DNA from: Anisakis pegreffii
Taxonomy: Eukaryota > Nematoda > Chromadorea > Rhabditida > Anisakidae
Length of the DNA: 64,000 nt
NCBI GenBank assembly: GCA_035041965.1
Contig: JAPYMA010002374.1
Coordinates: forward strand, 1-64,000
Reading direction: 5' to 3'
Within the stretch, counting starts at the first letter, position 1, and the number at the start of each line of letters is the position of its first letter. Position numbers and translations under genes: made by a program. The notes beneath the pieces are model-generated. The model made no database searches. It saw nothing but the letters and a program-made list of their open reading frames with translations, and was not told the origin of the DNA. Shown here piece after piece: positions 1 to 10,756 of the stretch.

Positions 1-7
1 TTTGTGC

Positions 8-206
8 TTTATATTTTATAAATTTTTTTGGTGATTTTCGTTTTTTTTGAATGAAAATTAGTAACTCAAAAACTCGAAACCATAACACGAAGCAAAAATT
101 AGTAACCAAACGTTCCAATAATAGATAATAATAAATAAATGAAGAAAAATATTTTTGTATTTTATATTTTATAAATTTTTTTGGTAATTTTATATTTTTT
201 TCGAAC

Positions 207-239
<33 letters not shown>

Positions 240-252
240 CTCAAAAACTCAA
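8..252. repeat. AT-rich imperfect direct repeat with AAT microsatellite
   Basis: A block containing TTTATATTTTATAAATTT and, some 50 bases later, AACTCAAAAACTC occurs twice, about 150 bp apart (near 10-80 and 160-252). The second copy carries an uninterrupted AAT trinucleotide run at about 207-238. No coding potential is seen. Confidence 0.7.
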
Positions 253-487
253 AGCTCAAAAACAAGAACTCAAAAACACAAAACTTCAACACAAAACTAA
301 AATTAGTAACAAAAAACAAAACCAAACTCAAAACAAAAATTAGTAACTCCAAACGACAAAAGTGAAATCCACCAAAAACCATTATTACCATTAAACCACT
401 ATAACTTTCAAATCACCACCACTGCCACAATCACCTTTTCAACTAAAATCACCATCACCGTCAAACCACCACCATCGTCAAAACCAG

Positions 488-778
488 CATCTCCAAAAAC
501 TACCCACCTCATCATCAAAACCATCTCAAAATCCCAACCATCTTAACACCAAAACCATCTCCACCATCCTATCATCAAAACCATCACAACATCAAAATCA
601 TCCTTACCATCCAAAACCACCATCATCATCCAAACAAAACTACCATCAAAATTTCTCATCAACATTTCAAATCCACTAATCATCACCAATACTCAAAAAT
701 CTCCAACCACCAATATCATCACCTCTACTATAATAATCATCATCATCATCAAAATTATCAAAATATCATTACAAAATC
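488..778. repeat. 291-bp tract without guanine
   Basis: From 488 to 778 the plus strand contains no G at all; it is built from A, C and T with many CAT, CCA and ATC triplets. The wider stretch 240-780 is also very G-poor. It ends exactly where similarity to the GC-rich gene at 5,134 begins. It looks like a degenerate triplet-type low-complexity expansion. No function can be assigned. Confidence 0.85.
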
Positions 779-1712
779 GACGAAGAGGAAGAGACGAGCA
801 AACAAACCCACTAAAACCCAACGGGAACTATTTGAGGCAAATGAGGGAACCACAAGGACCGCCTGCAGGAACCTGATACAGGCATTGAGGCACTCACGGT
901 AATACCACCCGATTTGGTTCCTTATCAACAACTATCCAAAAAACAGTTGAGGCCTTCAGAAATCTTATCATCAAATTGGACACCCCAAGGAGCATTGCAA
1001 CCGACACCATCAGGACTATGACTATAACCAGAAAACGTTAATGATAATTATAAATAACAGGAATGTTGTAGGGGAGAAGGAGGGGGGTATACTTAAAAAA
1101 ACCCTAAAACCGCCGCGGGGACCCGGGAAGTGGGAATCCAATAACACGAGGAACCGCCAGGAGTTCCCCGCGTTATTGGACTCGACCAGGCGACAGAAAA
1201 AGTCTCAACTCATACAAATAATAACAATAATAATAATAAATATAGTAAACTAAATGGGATTATGGGACAGCCGGGGTGGGACATAAAAAACAGGGAGGAC
1301 TGTAATAAAAAAACCCACAATAACAGGGATAGGAATATAATAATAATAACGTTAGACAACCTGGGTGTTAGTTATTAATTACTAAAATAGGGACATGGAC
1401 ACCCCCCGGGGGGAAGGGAATAAAGCTCACCCCCCACACCGGAGAGCCCCGTTACCACAATAAACCCTCTGAATCTTATCATCATCAGCTTATCAAATTT
1501 TGACTATCATTTATCACCCCCACACAAAATCATAATCGAAAATAACCTAAACCCTGCCGGACCTACAAGGGGGGATCGCCCATCACGTCGCCAAAAAACG
1601 ACCCAGGGTTTAAAATACCCGCCGAACGACGGCGACCTTTTTCATACCACGCTTTGGTATGTTATTTTATAAATTTTAAAGCAATACTATTCGTTGTATT
1701 GGTTTAAAATTT
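777..1712 (+). pseudogene. Decayed relative of the GC-rich gene at 5,088-7,017
   Basis: Bases 777-894 match 5,134-5,251 over equal length, starting with 17 identical bases. Translated with one 1-base loss and one compensating 1-base gain, it encodes the same motif (TACxNLxQxL) as the intact copy. Weaker similarity continues to about 1,180 (a shared hairpin region) and resumes near 1,610-1,655, where AACGACGGCGACC parallels AACGATGGCGACC at 7,048. Stops and frameshifts interrupt the reading frame, so this is not an active gene. The end is drawn at a 17-bp-arm hairpin (1,671-1,712). It shows that the family is repeated and therefore probably mobile or transposon-derived. Confidence 0.6.
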
Positions 1713-4700
1713 TTTGTTTAAAATAAAAAAGTATTTCTGACTAATTCGAAAAGAATTTCAAATATTTTCAAAAACACATTTTCAAATGTTTCTCAATGAC
1801 TTCAATTTAAAAAATTCTGTTCTTCATTGTATTACTTTCATTACTAATATCATTATTGTTATCAACATCTTAACTAATATTATTCATCTCAACAATGTAT
1901 TACAAAAGTTCTATTCAAAAAGTTCTTCCATGCTTTGAGATGGATATCTTAAAAATTTCCTTACTTATTAACACTTCATGATCTCAAAATATTTTTTGTC
2001 AAAAGAAGTATCGTCAAAAATTAAGAAAAATCACTTTTTGAACTAAAAAGTTTATAGCCCAACACCAGCGTTGTTTTATTTTAAATTTTTTTAAAAATTG
2101 TTATTCATAAGCCACATTATACGTGATTTATTGACGCATATCTAGCTGGTTTCGGTGCTAACATTATTACTGCAACATTCACAAAATTTCTACCCGATAA
2201 AAATAATTTTTGATATACAAATGAGTTCCTCAACTGCCATGAAATTAAATATCTTGTGTTCCTCAATTCTCGAAATCACAAAATATACCCGATAGTGAAG
2301 AAAATAATAATGTTAACACCATCCATCTTTCGACATAAGATTTCTTAATTTCAATTTGAACTTATCTCACATAAGGGATTATAATTCAAAGACTTCAAAT
2401 TCTGAAGTTTATGAATTATAAATGATTTTGTTCACTTACAAAAAAACAATTTCCAGTTTCATCATCAGAAACTGAAAAATCGCTTTATGCTGCGCATAAG
2501 CAAAAACCAAAAACTCTACTGATTCCAAAACTGCGCAAAAGCACCTACTGAGCAGCAAAAATTTTTCAAAAATTTTCAATTTCCGTATTCCATCCCATAA
2601 CATGAGAACATTTAAAGAAAGAAAATTTTTCTCTTGGAGTTGTACCTGTACCAAGCTGGAACCACTCCGAAATGGATCGAAATCCGCTTTCATTTCCTTG
2701 TCACCTCAACCAAACTCGTATTTCGTTCCCGCATTTCTAATACAATTACAAAAAATGCCCTGAATTTAATCAATGAGATCAAATTCTTAGTATCATCATT
2801 CCAAACAATGAAAACAACAAACATAGTATGTTGAAAAGAAAGAAAACTGTGAGCAATTTAAAATTAAAATAATTTAAAATTATTGAATGAAATGAATCAA
2901 TTAATAAAAAAAGGGATAGGAGGGTGTTGCTGAAAGCATTATGCTAAAAGATCATTATTAATGCTGAAATAATAATAACAACATTCGAATATTCAAACAT
3001 TATTTCTAATAAACCTAGATATAACCCAGGTTTAATTTTGTACAGAAATAAACAAAGAAAAATGCTTAAAAATACGAGATAAAAACCGTATTTGAATATG
3101 AAACCTGAAGTAATTTGGCCGTTGCCGAACTGCGGTCTGATTCTTCTGCGACCATCCTCTCAACGATCGATCTTCCTCTCTGAAAACGATGAATTCATGA
3201 TAAATTTATCTTAATAATCTTCACGCAAACAATCCAAACGATTCCATAAATTATCGCACACAGTATCGCTCTTGGTAACACTGATAACAAGAAACATCAG
3301 TGATGATAAGGTTCATATATCCTAAAAAAGGATGAATTCTTGTAATTGTACGAAAAATACACTTGAATAAGGATAAACTGAAATAAAGATATACGCTGGA
3401 TCTGCAAGTTTGTGTCGCCATCAACGAGATAAACTGAAAATTTTGAGCGCAAAATACAGAATTCTCGTAATCCACATTAACTTTCATGAATTCTCGACCA
3501 CGAAAATGGTAGAAAATTAACAAATGACAATGATAAATCCTGAAGTCGATAAAAGCCGGATAAGAATTTAATATCTTTCCGATAATGGGGAGATTTTGCG
3601 ATGTTCCACTAGGATTATCAGTGACAGTTATTATAATAAGTCTCCAAACTTGTACGGATAATGACCGAGGAGGCGAATTCAGTAAACTGAACGAATCAAA
3701 GGCACAACGCTATCAAAGATAATCCTGATTAGCAAAAAAATGAACGGAACGGAACCATTCGAACGGAATGGTTCCGTTCCGTTCAAATGCAATCATTCAG
3801 AAGCTCTAGGCTAATTTCACAGCTCCACTCTCTGATAAAGCATCTTCGTTATATACAAAGCCAACGAATCCATAACGAAACAATCGAAAAGCCAAAAATA
3901 TCACAAATCCGGATGTATAAAATCATCCGGAAACAGTTATATTTTATGAGATATTTATTATGTTATAAAAAAGTACGCTTAGCAGCAAACTACAACGCGT
4001 TTGCGCGCAGCCGATAGGTAGTTTGTAGTTTGCACACTGCTGTAGTACGCACGCACTGTGGTTTGCACACTGTTACAGGCGATCCTCCGATCGAGAAACC
4101 AGTAATCCAGCAATCCGGAATTTATTTCAGACTTTATGACGAGACAAATAAACGCTTCGTTTCAAATTTGCGTTAAATTGCGTGGAAGGCAATGAAGGAC
4201 ACGTACTTGGTTTATGACGGCTGTTTCAGTTGCCTCAAATTTCCACTTTGAAGATTGTTTCTTTGTTTGTTTCGATTTCGAGATGTCGCGATGATTGGAT
4301 TTTGACGATTATTATCGGTTAATGTGCTGATTCTTGCTTCAAAATCGTTCAGCAGATTGTTTGTAATTGATATTAATCGCGGAATATCCGAACCGTTGGT
4401 AAATAATCTCGTTGTTGCTATGAAATTTCATTTATCATCTCTCGTACCCGTAGGCGTTAGTCCTATATAACTGTAATATTTGATTAAATCTTTCGCTGTT
4501 CCGTTAAACTTTTTTTCATAGACGTAGAATCGAATAGACTCATGCTTTGAATCTGGTGCTTATAATCATTTTCTTGTTTCTTTTTAATTGGGATTATGAT
4601 AATTAATGTGACTTAAATGAATATGATGCCATTACTTCATCTTTAGCAGTCGCGATTCTAAACTGAATACTGATAAGTATTTGGTGGTGTATGATCATGC

Positions 4701-5080
4701 AAAGATAATGATTATGGTGATTTTATGGTAATTAAATAGTAATAATAGTGATTATTGTTATGATGGTACTATAATGCCATTTACGAAATGTGATCAGCTG
4801 ATAATCACTGCTAAGATAGTGTCGTGTTAGTTATGATAATGCCTCAGTGATGATGATATTGTCACAAAGTGATTATGATGATGTTATTTCAACGATTTTG
4901 CGAATACCTGTGCTAATTTTACTGTTTAAAAGTGTAATTTAGCCGTCCGATATGTTCCATCTAGCTTCATTTACGTATCAATTTTTTAATCGTACGATGT
5001 CGAAACGTGTCGCGAATGTCGATAATGATATCGAGTGATATTATATCGTGTAGACAAGTTTATAATGGGGAACTGAACAT
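1713..5080. other. No supported gene; AT-rich spacer with palindromes
   Basis: This stretch has only short open frames without splice-consistent or recognisable protein. It contains the palindrome at 3,741-3,785 and, just after it, an 11-bp inverted repeat (GCAAACTACAA at 3,985-3,995, complement at 4,023-4,033) next to a twice-used GTTTGCACACTG. From 4,680 to 4,900 the plus strand is rich in ATGATG/GATTATG-like triplets. Confidence 0.5.
3741..3785. repeat. Perfect palindrome, 20-bp arms, 5-nt loop
   Basis: Left arm 3,741-3,760 and right arm 3,766-3,785 are exact reverse complements, separated by GAACG. The arm contains a GAACG-type subrepeat (GAACGGAACGGAACC). A transcript would fold into a stable hairpin; the DNA could also form a cruciform. 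No coding context. Confidence 0.9.
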
Positions 5081-5087
5081 TTCAGAC
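5081..5087 (+). promoter_or_regulatory. Splice acceptor directly before ATG
   Basis: TTCAG at 5,081-5,085 followed by AC and then ATG at 5,088. This is a consensus nematode 3' splice site two bases before the likely start codon of the GC-rich gene. It fits spliced-leader addition, or the end of an upstream cis intron. Confidence 0.45.
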
Positions 5088-7017
5088 ATGCCACGTTTTG
5101 GCTGTGTAATTTATGACGACGAATCGTCGTCATTCGACGAAGAGGAAGAGGTCGAGCAGATTGATCTGCTGGAGCCCTTCAGGGGCTATCTTGAGGCTGT
5201 GAGGGCGCCGGGGACCGCGTGCAGCAATCTGCTGCAGGTGTTGATGGCACTTTCGATAATGCCATCCCGGCAAGAAGTTGCGGCGTACATACGCCGCAAC
5301 TGGTTACAGTTGCAGGCCTTCGATCCCTGCCGGCTGGGCAGGGATCATTATCTACGATTGGTCGCGAGGGGGCAATCCTGCACCCTCACCCTCGAGGCCG
5401 TTTGCCTCATGAATCGATGCCAGTTACTGGTTATCGATTTGTGGGGCAACGGGCGACCCGAGGCGTACGGGGCGACCGGTCCAATATATACGGCACTCAG
5501 GTGCCAGGGCCGGTTCTGTGCCGTACGTCTTGGGGCTTCTGACCGGGTACGTATTAAATTTAGTTGTTTTTTCTTACTTCTGTTCCTTTCTCAGATATCA
5601 TTCAGCAGTTTAGTGTTAGCTTGAATGTAGAAGGTCATTTCAATCGTATCAAATCATCATTTGATCAAAATACATGCATTCGGCAAAACTGAAACAAGAA
5701 GATGACCAGATGCAATAAGATTCCTTCGAAAGTTGCTGTTCATTTGTTGTAACCATATCTTATTTCAGGCAGGTCACAGTTCCTCCTATCAGGCGAGAGG
5801 AAGACGAGGTGGCCGAAGGGTCGATTTCAACGTCGTCCCGACGGTCATCGACATCGACCCTCGCCCGAAAAGGCGGGATGGGGATCGCGGAGAGGCGCCG
5901 CACTACCCGGTCCCCAGTGAACGACCGGTTCGGCCGCTGAAGGAGAGCCAGCTTCTCCTTTGCACAGGGAGGCCAACCGTAGTCCCAGCGGGGGGGAGAG
6001 CAAGGAGCCCGCAACCGGGGCCATCGACGAGGCGACAGTCCCCCCCACCATCCCCATCCACCTCCTCCACCTCCACTAACTCGTCCCCCATACCCCATTC
6101 CCCGTCCCCCCTCATACCCGTTCATTGTAAGTTTTTCATATTGTTCATCATTCAGTTCTTTTTGTTTTAATTACTTTTCATTGTGGAAAAGCAATAGTTG
6201 ACATGAAATTCGCATCAGTCTTTATTACACTAAGTGATTAGATTACGAATAAAAATGCATTCAAATGATGCATGAATCCATGATCTTTGGTTAGCATGTT
6301 CAACGAAGATATGTTTGAGCACTGAATAATTCGAGAATCGAGGAGGAGCATTAAGAATTAAATACGAGTGATTTTCAGCTATATAAAAAGTATCTGCTTC
6401 AACAATCCTTACGTTTCTTTGTTTTCAGGCGCCGTCAGCCGAGGCCGATCGTCAGGGAGGCCCCGCAATTGCCGGAGTTTCGTCCAGCTAGTCTGGACGG
6501 GCTCCCACGGCAATTCACAGCCGAATTGACGGAGCTGGCCGGGCCAGCTTACGTCGTGGAAGCCGGCATGATCCACTGCCGGCTTCCCGGCTGTGCCAGG
6601 TCGGCCGCCGGTTTTGGAACGGTGGCGGCCTGGCGGGTGCACGTCAGGCGCGCAGGATGCCACAAAGCCCTGGCATTCTGCGCGGGTTGCGGCCATCTAG
6701 TCGGTGTGCCAGATGGCCTCTCGGCGGAGGACATCCAGGTAAGGCTGGATGCCCACCGTCAGGAGAGGTGCATCGGTGCACCGATGCGGGCACTCCGCGC
6801 CCGCGAGATGGCCGTGGCCAGGCTTCGGGCTCTTGGCCGCGATCACTCGCACATGGCCATAGAGTCCGAAGCCGGGGAGGCGCTTTCGCAACTGGTGCGA
6901 AAGCGCCTCCGTCCGGCGGAGGCTGGGAGTTCGGCTGGTGGCGGCCGAACTCCCATAAAGCGATCCAGGGGATCGTCTCCGGACGATCAAAATATCCGCA
7001 TCGTCCGCATAGATTAG
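5088..7017 (+). CDS. GC-rich gene of unknown family, probably transposon-derived
   Basis: Three GC-rich exons (5088-5546, 5769-6126, 6429-7017) are separated by AT-rich introns with GTACGT/TTTCAG and GTAAGT/TTTCAG ends. Exon 1 encodes an acidic stretch (residues 10-22) and a region with GTACSNLLQVL, whose Cys placement and following helix/strand pattern faintly resemble OTU-type cysteine proteases, but no catalytic His is visible. Exon 2 is Pro/Ser/Arg-rich. Exon 3 encodes a Cys/His cluster (CRLPGCARS, then HVRRAGCH, then CAGCGH and a late ERC), likely zinc-binding, and a basic C-terminus. Exons 1 and 2 join in phase; exons 2 and 3 are out of frame by one with the best splice sites. In-frame alternatives are donor 6120 with acceptor 6439, or donor 6127 with acceptor 6488. 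Otherwise there is a true frameshift. I do not recognise the family. A decayed relative lies at 777-1,712. Confidence 0.55.
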
Positions 7018-7086
7018 CGGACGGACCCACCTTGTGGATCAGTGGGTGAACGATGGCGACCGAACCCACCCACACCAGCGTTAAAC

Positions 7087-7105
7087 GTGACTAGTAATTA
7101 GTCAC
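7087..7105. repeat. Hairpin at 3' edge of the GC-rich gene
   Basis: GTGACTA, a 5-nt loop and TAGTCAC form a perfect 7-bp hairpin. It follows the hairpins GTCCGC/GCGGAC (7,003-7,022, spanning the stop codon) and ACCCAC/GTGGGT (7,025-7,047), so stem-loops continue past the stop codon. After this the sequence returns to ordinary AT-rich composition. Confidence 0.7.
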
Positions 7106-9708
7106 AATTTTTTTCAGCCCGTAATGTTTTTATAAAATTTTTTTCCACCCGTTTTCATCAAAGTAACTGAGGCAGCAATATTTCAGACCCATCAGATCTT
7201 TTAAACATTTTTATTGTTGGCTTAAATATCTAACATATTCCAACAATTCAGGATAGGTGACGATGGATGGGTGAATTTACTGAAAAACGAGAAAAAATCA
7301 TGGGATCGAAGGAACAACAAGGAACAACAAACAGGTATGTTGGAAGGTAAGAAAACTGTGAGCGAACATGGAAATTTTTAGCCATGTTCAAAATTCTTCC
7401 CCCTCCCCCTTAATAGCTCCTTCTAGCCATCATATCAACACAACAATATGGATGACGAGCATAATAGCGAGGCGAAAATGGGTGTTTATTACATGGTCAA
7501 GTTGGCGGAGCCATTTCTGGAGAAGTTGGTTATTCTTCAGCAAATACGGCCGCCGATTGGAATTTTATGGAAAGCGTCAGTGCATCACAACACAACTCAA
7601 CAAGTTAGCTTTTTTAAATTGCAAATTTCAGAATTTCAAATTTATGTTCTTCTAGTCATTTGTCCTTAATGATGTCATCGTAGACTTTTCGTGATACCAG
7701 CCAGATAAAATTCATTTACTTGATCTTATCATTGAAAGAACGGTAGTCATGCAAATCTTTGGAAAGATTTTAGGTTATTAATTTCAATCCGCTAATTACG
7801 TCTTTAACTGAATAAGATCGACTTTTTCTTAAGAGTGATATCGAATATTTTATTATTTCGCCGGAGCAACCTTTTAAAATTGGTTAGACATTTGAGAAAG
7901 GGAGGCTGCTTATTGCTAATGCAGAAGCATGTTGCAGTTGAGTTCATGTGTTTCACTCCAGCAATTTCAGCAATATATGATCGATATTCGAATGGATGAT
8001 TGATGACTGGAAGAATGACGGTGGATGTTGGAGTGGACGAAAGATGTCGTTGGTTGGAATATTTCAAACGGATTCGATCCATCCGCCGACTAAATCGGCA
8101 ACCTCTGGTTTGAAGTCTAGTTTGCATGTTTTGTTTTTCTGTCGTTCAATATCATCTGCTCTCAACAAACTCTTTCGTTAAGGAGTTTTGATGAAACTTG
8201 CGTTTTCAAAGCAAGTTGAAATAGAGTGCTCAGGAAGCCTTGAAAGCTGAGCTCAAAATTCTAAGGATTTCTTTATAAGCCGAAAATGAATGAATACGGG
8301 CGTTGTGAGCATATTATTAGAAAAATCTAGAAAGCAGATGATATTGCTGAAGCATGAAGGGCACAGCTGTTTTGAAATACTGAAATTTTATTAGCCAGTT
8401 CATTGTGCCGAAAAGTGAACTGTTGCAATAATGAATATTTATGAGATAAAACAAAAGTAACATTTGATATTATCAGCTGTGCTCTTTTAGATGTACGATA
8501 TTGTTCTGTTTTTAAGTGTTGTTTTTTTCAACATCCGTTATTTGTTGCATGATTTTCAAGTATTTATTTTATTCATAACGTAGTTTATGCATGCATGCCG
8601 TAGGTTACTGAGTTGTGAGTGACTTGAGGAACTTCTTTCATAATTTGATGAGGTGAATGTTTTAAGATTTCAATCAGCACTTTTTTCAAATATATTTATC
8701 AATAATACTACTAGTCAGTGACCATGGATATGAGCTTACTTAATGTTTTTTTTTTGAAAGTCGTTGCTTCAAATTGATGTGAGTAGCCTAACTATGGTTT
8801 TGTTTTGAGAGCTATTCTAGAATAGGCATCCTCCCTCCGCGAAAGTTATTATATTTGCTGCGATCGATTTATTTCATCTTGAGCTATTTCATCACAAAGT
8901 TACTAATGAGATGTTCTTATTGAATTGAGATGATAAATGAATTACTTAGTGGTCAATCTAAATAAATATTCGATCATAGAAGGGAAGACCTCGTATTATG
9001 ATGAGTTATTGAATAATGAAGATGATGAAAAGCGAAAACTATGATAAGAACTTGAGGATGAAGTGAGAATTATAATAAGAACAAGAAGTTATATCCCAAG
9101 AAGTGGTGAGAGACAACAGGTCAGACAATAAAATGTTAAGATTAATTATCAGTGAGTAATAAGGTTAACAGTGATAGTTAAGCAATAAACTAAAATGCAG
9201 TTATTCCATTAGCTTCAAAGGAGTAAATAAGGGGAAAATTAAAAATATGGTCATATTGATAGCATTATTGTGACAGTTCAGGAGAATATTTTGAGCGCTA
9301 GTACATATCACATGTGTAGCAGAGCTTGAGTGATTTAGAGATCGTATGCAGAAGTAGTTTAGTATGATGAGGTATAATATTTTTTATATAATGTGAGTGT
9401 TTCATTCTGAATTTTTTAAACGATATCAGATTTTTATATTTTGATCATTTTCATAGTATAGAAGTATTTTTTGAATGTTAGGTTTAATTTGGTTATTATG
9501 AATAACAGTGGCATACGTGTGGAGATGTTCAGATTTTTTTGCGTTCTCATCAAGTAGATAAGTTTGTTTGAGTAATATGAGGGAAGTATGGTTGAAGTAT
9601 TCGCTTCATTTATCTCCACACATAGGTCACTGTTTGATGGACGATGAAATTTTGATTGAATTACGTGTTAATTATGTTTGTGAATTATGTTAGGTCAATT
9701 CATTTTGT
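7106..9708. other. No supported gene; AT-rich spacer
   Basis: A small open frame starts at ATG 7,448 and could end at a donor-like GTTAGC near 7,603; it would encode about 52 residues (MDDEHNSEAK...). I cannot link it to further exons. A minus-strand frame at 7,804-8,127 is also open but unrecognised. The part from 8,960 to 9,380 is purine-rich on the plus strand. Nothing else is seen. Confidence 0.4.
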
Positions 9709-10512
9709 TTGGTATTTTTCGATGAATGCTTTAACAACAATTCGTCAAGTCGTCGACATCATCATGGTAGCCGTCGGTATCGCTTCGCCACGTTCACTTG
9801 CCAGCAGCATCACTACACATTCTTCCATAAGCTTATGAACATACTCATCAGTCAAGCAGTTATTCTTCTCACCAACGCAACGATGACCTTATGGATTGGA
9901 GTGATGATATTCGCATATAATCAGCAGTCAAACTGCTTCTGCCGAGGTACTACTGTTCATATTCCCCCTTTCCCTGTCTTCAACTCCGATGATATATGAT
10001 TCAGTTTAGCACTCGGAGGTGAGAACCGAAGTGCTATCCTCCTCTTCCCGTTTGCTTCCTCCTCCAATTTGTTCACCCCAGTGCCAACGAATCAAATCGG
10101 ATAAACGTGTAATGAACCAGTCGTTCGTTTGATCGTTCGGAGAGAGCTTTTGACGGGTCAAATGCTTGGCCCCTCTCCGCTGTTCGAAGAAGTTTTTCTC
10201 ATGAATTCACCTATCGAGAGAAGACGACTTCTGCAAATGTTTATCGGAGCAGATGTTGTCAACAGCGTAGTGCAAGATTCTACTGCTATTCAGTCATCAG
10301 AGATTCACCTCGAATATCAAGTTATACCACTATTCGGTATTCAATTCGAACTCATTGTCAATCTATACCTCCGCAAATATTCCATCAAAAGGTTGCGCAA
10401 AATGTTCAAGAATTTCTCACCGCAGCGCATTCGGGAAATACCCTTGACTACCGGCTATTTCCTATCGGCAAGTGGACGTGGTCAGATCTCCATGGAACAA
10501 GAAATCTCCTTT
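9709..10512 (+). pseudogene. Coding-like region with shifting reading frame
   Basis: This stretch is more GC-rich than its surroundings and reads as plausible protein only if the frame is changed several times. Segments include Ser/Arg/His-rich sequence at about 9,720-9,830 (SSSRRHHHGSRRYRF), a polar stretch at 9,831-9,914 ending in DDLMDWSDDIR, a stretch at 10,014-10,128, and an open frame from 10,116 to the TAA at 10,512. The overlapping ATG frame at 10,129-10,623 runs on into the A-rich tail and is probably spurious. An A-rich tail follows directly, as in a retrocopy. It may instead be a gene with short introns that I could not place. I do not recognise the product. Confidence 0.35.
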
Positions 10513-10525
10513 AAAAAATTTTTAA

Positions 10526-10653
10526 GAAGCAGCAAATTAAAAAGAAAGAAAAATAAAAATATAAAACAAAAACAAAAAATAAAAGAAAAAATAAAAATTA
10601 AAAATAACAAAAGCATAAAATAAATCAAAAATTAAACAAAAAATTGCTGCTTC
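10526..10653. repeat. A-rich tract bounded by 10-bp inverted repeat
   Basis: About 108 bases made almost only of A with scattered T, C and G lie between GAAGCAGCAA (10,526-10,535) and TTGCTGCTTC (10,644-10,653), which are exact reverse complements. It could be an old poly(A) tail of a retrocopy or a low-complexity expansion. Confidence 0.7.
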
Positions 10654-10756
10654 ATCATTCCTATTTTTTTCATGTATCCATGGTTTTGTATAGTAAGTGA
10701 GACGTTTTATTGCATGATTGTTCTGTTAGTTTATGTTTATATTATCGTATTTGTGT

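Noticed and set aside
5088..7017. Bacterial contamination as explanation of the GC-rich block
   Set aside because: It is interrupted by AT-rich introns with eukaryotic splice signals and has a decayed relative in the same window.
5219..7075. Many long overlapping frames on both strands across the GC-rich gene
   Set aside because: They are shadows caused by high GC and few stops. The three-exon plus-strand model has matching splice sites and the motif shared with the decayed copy.
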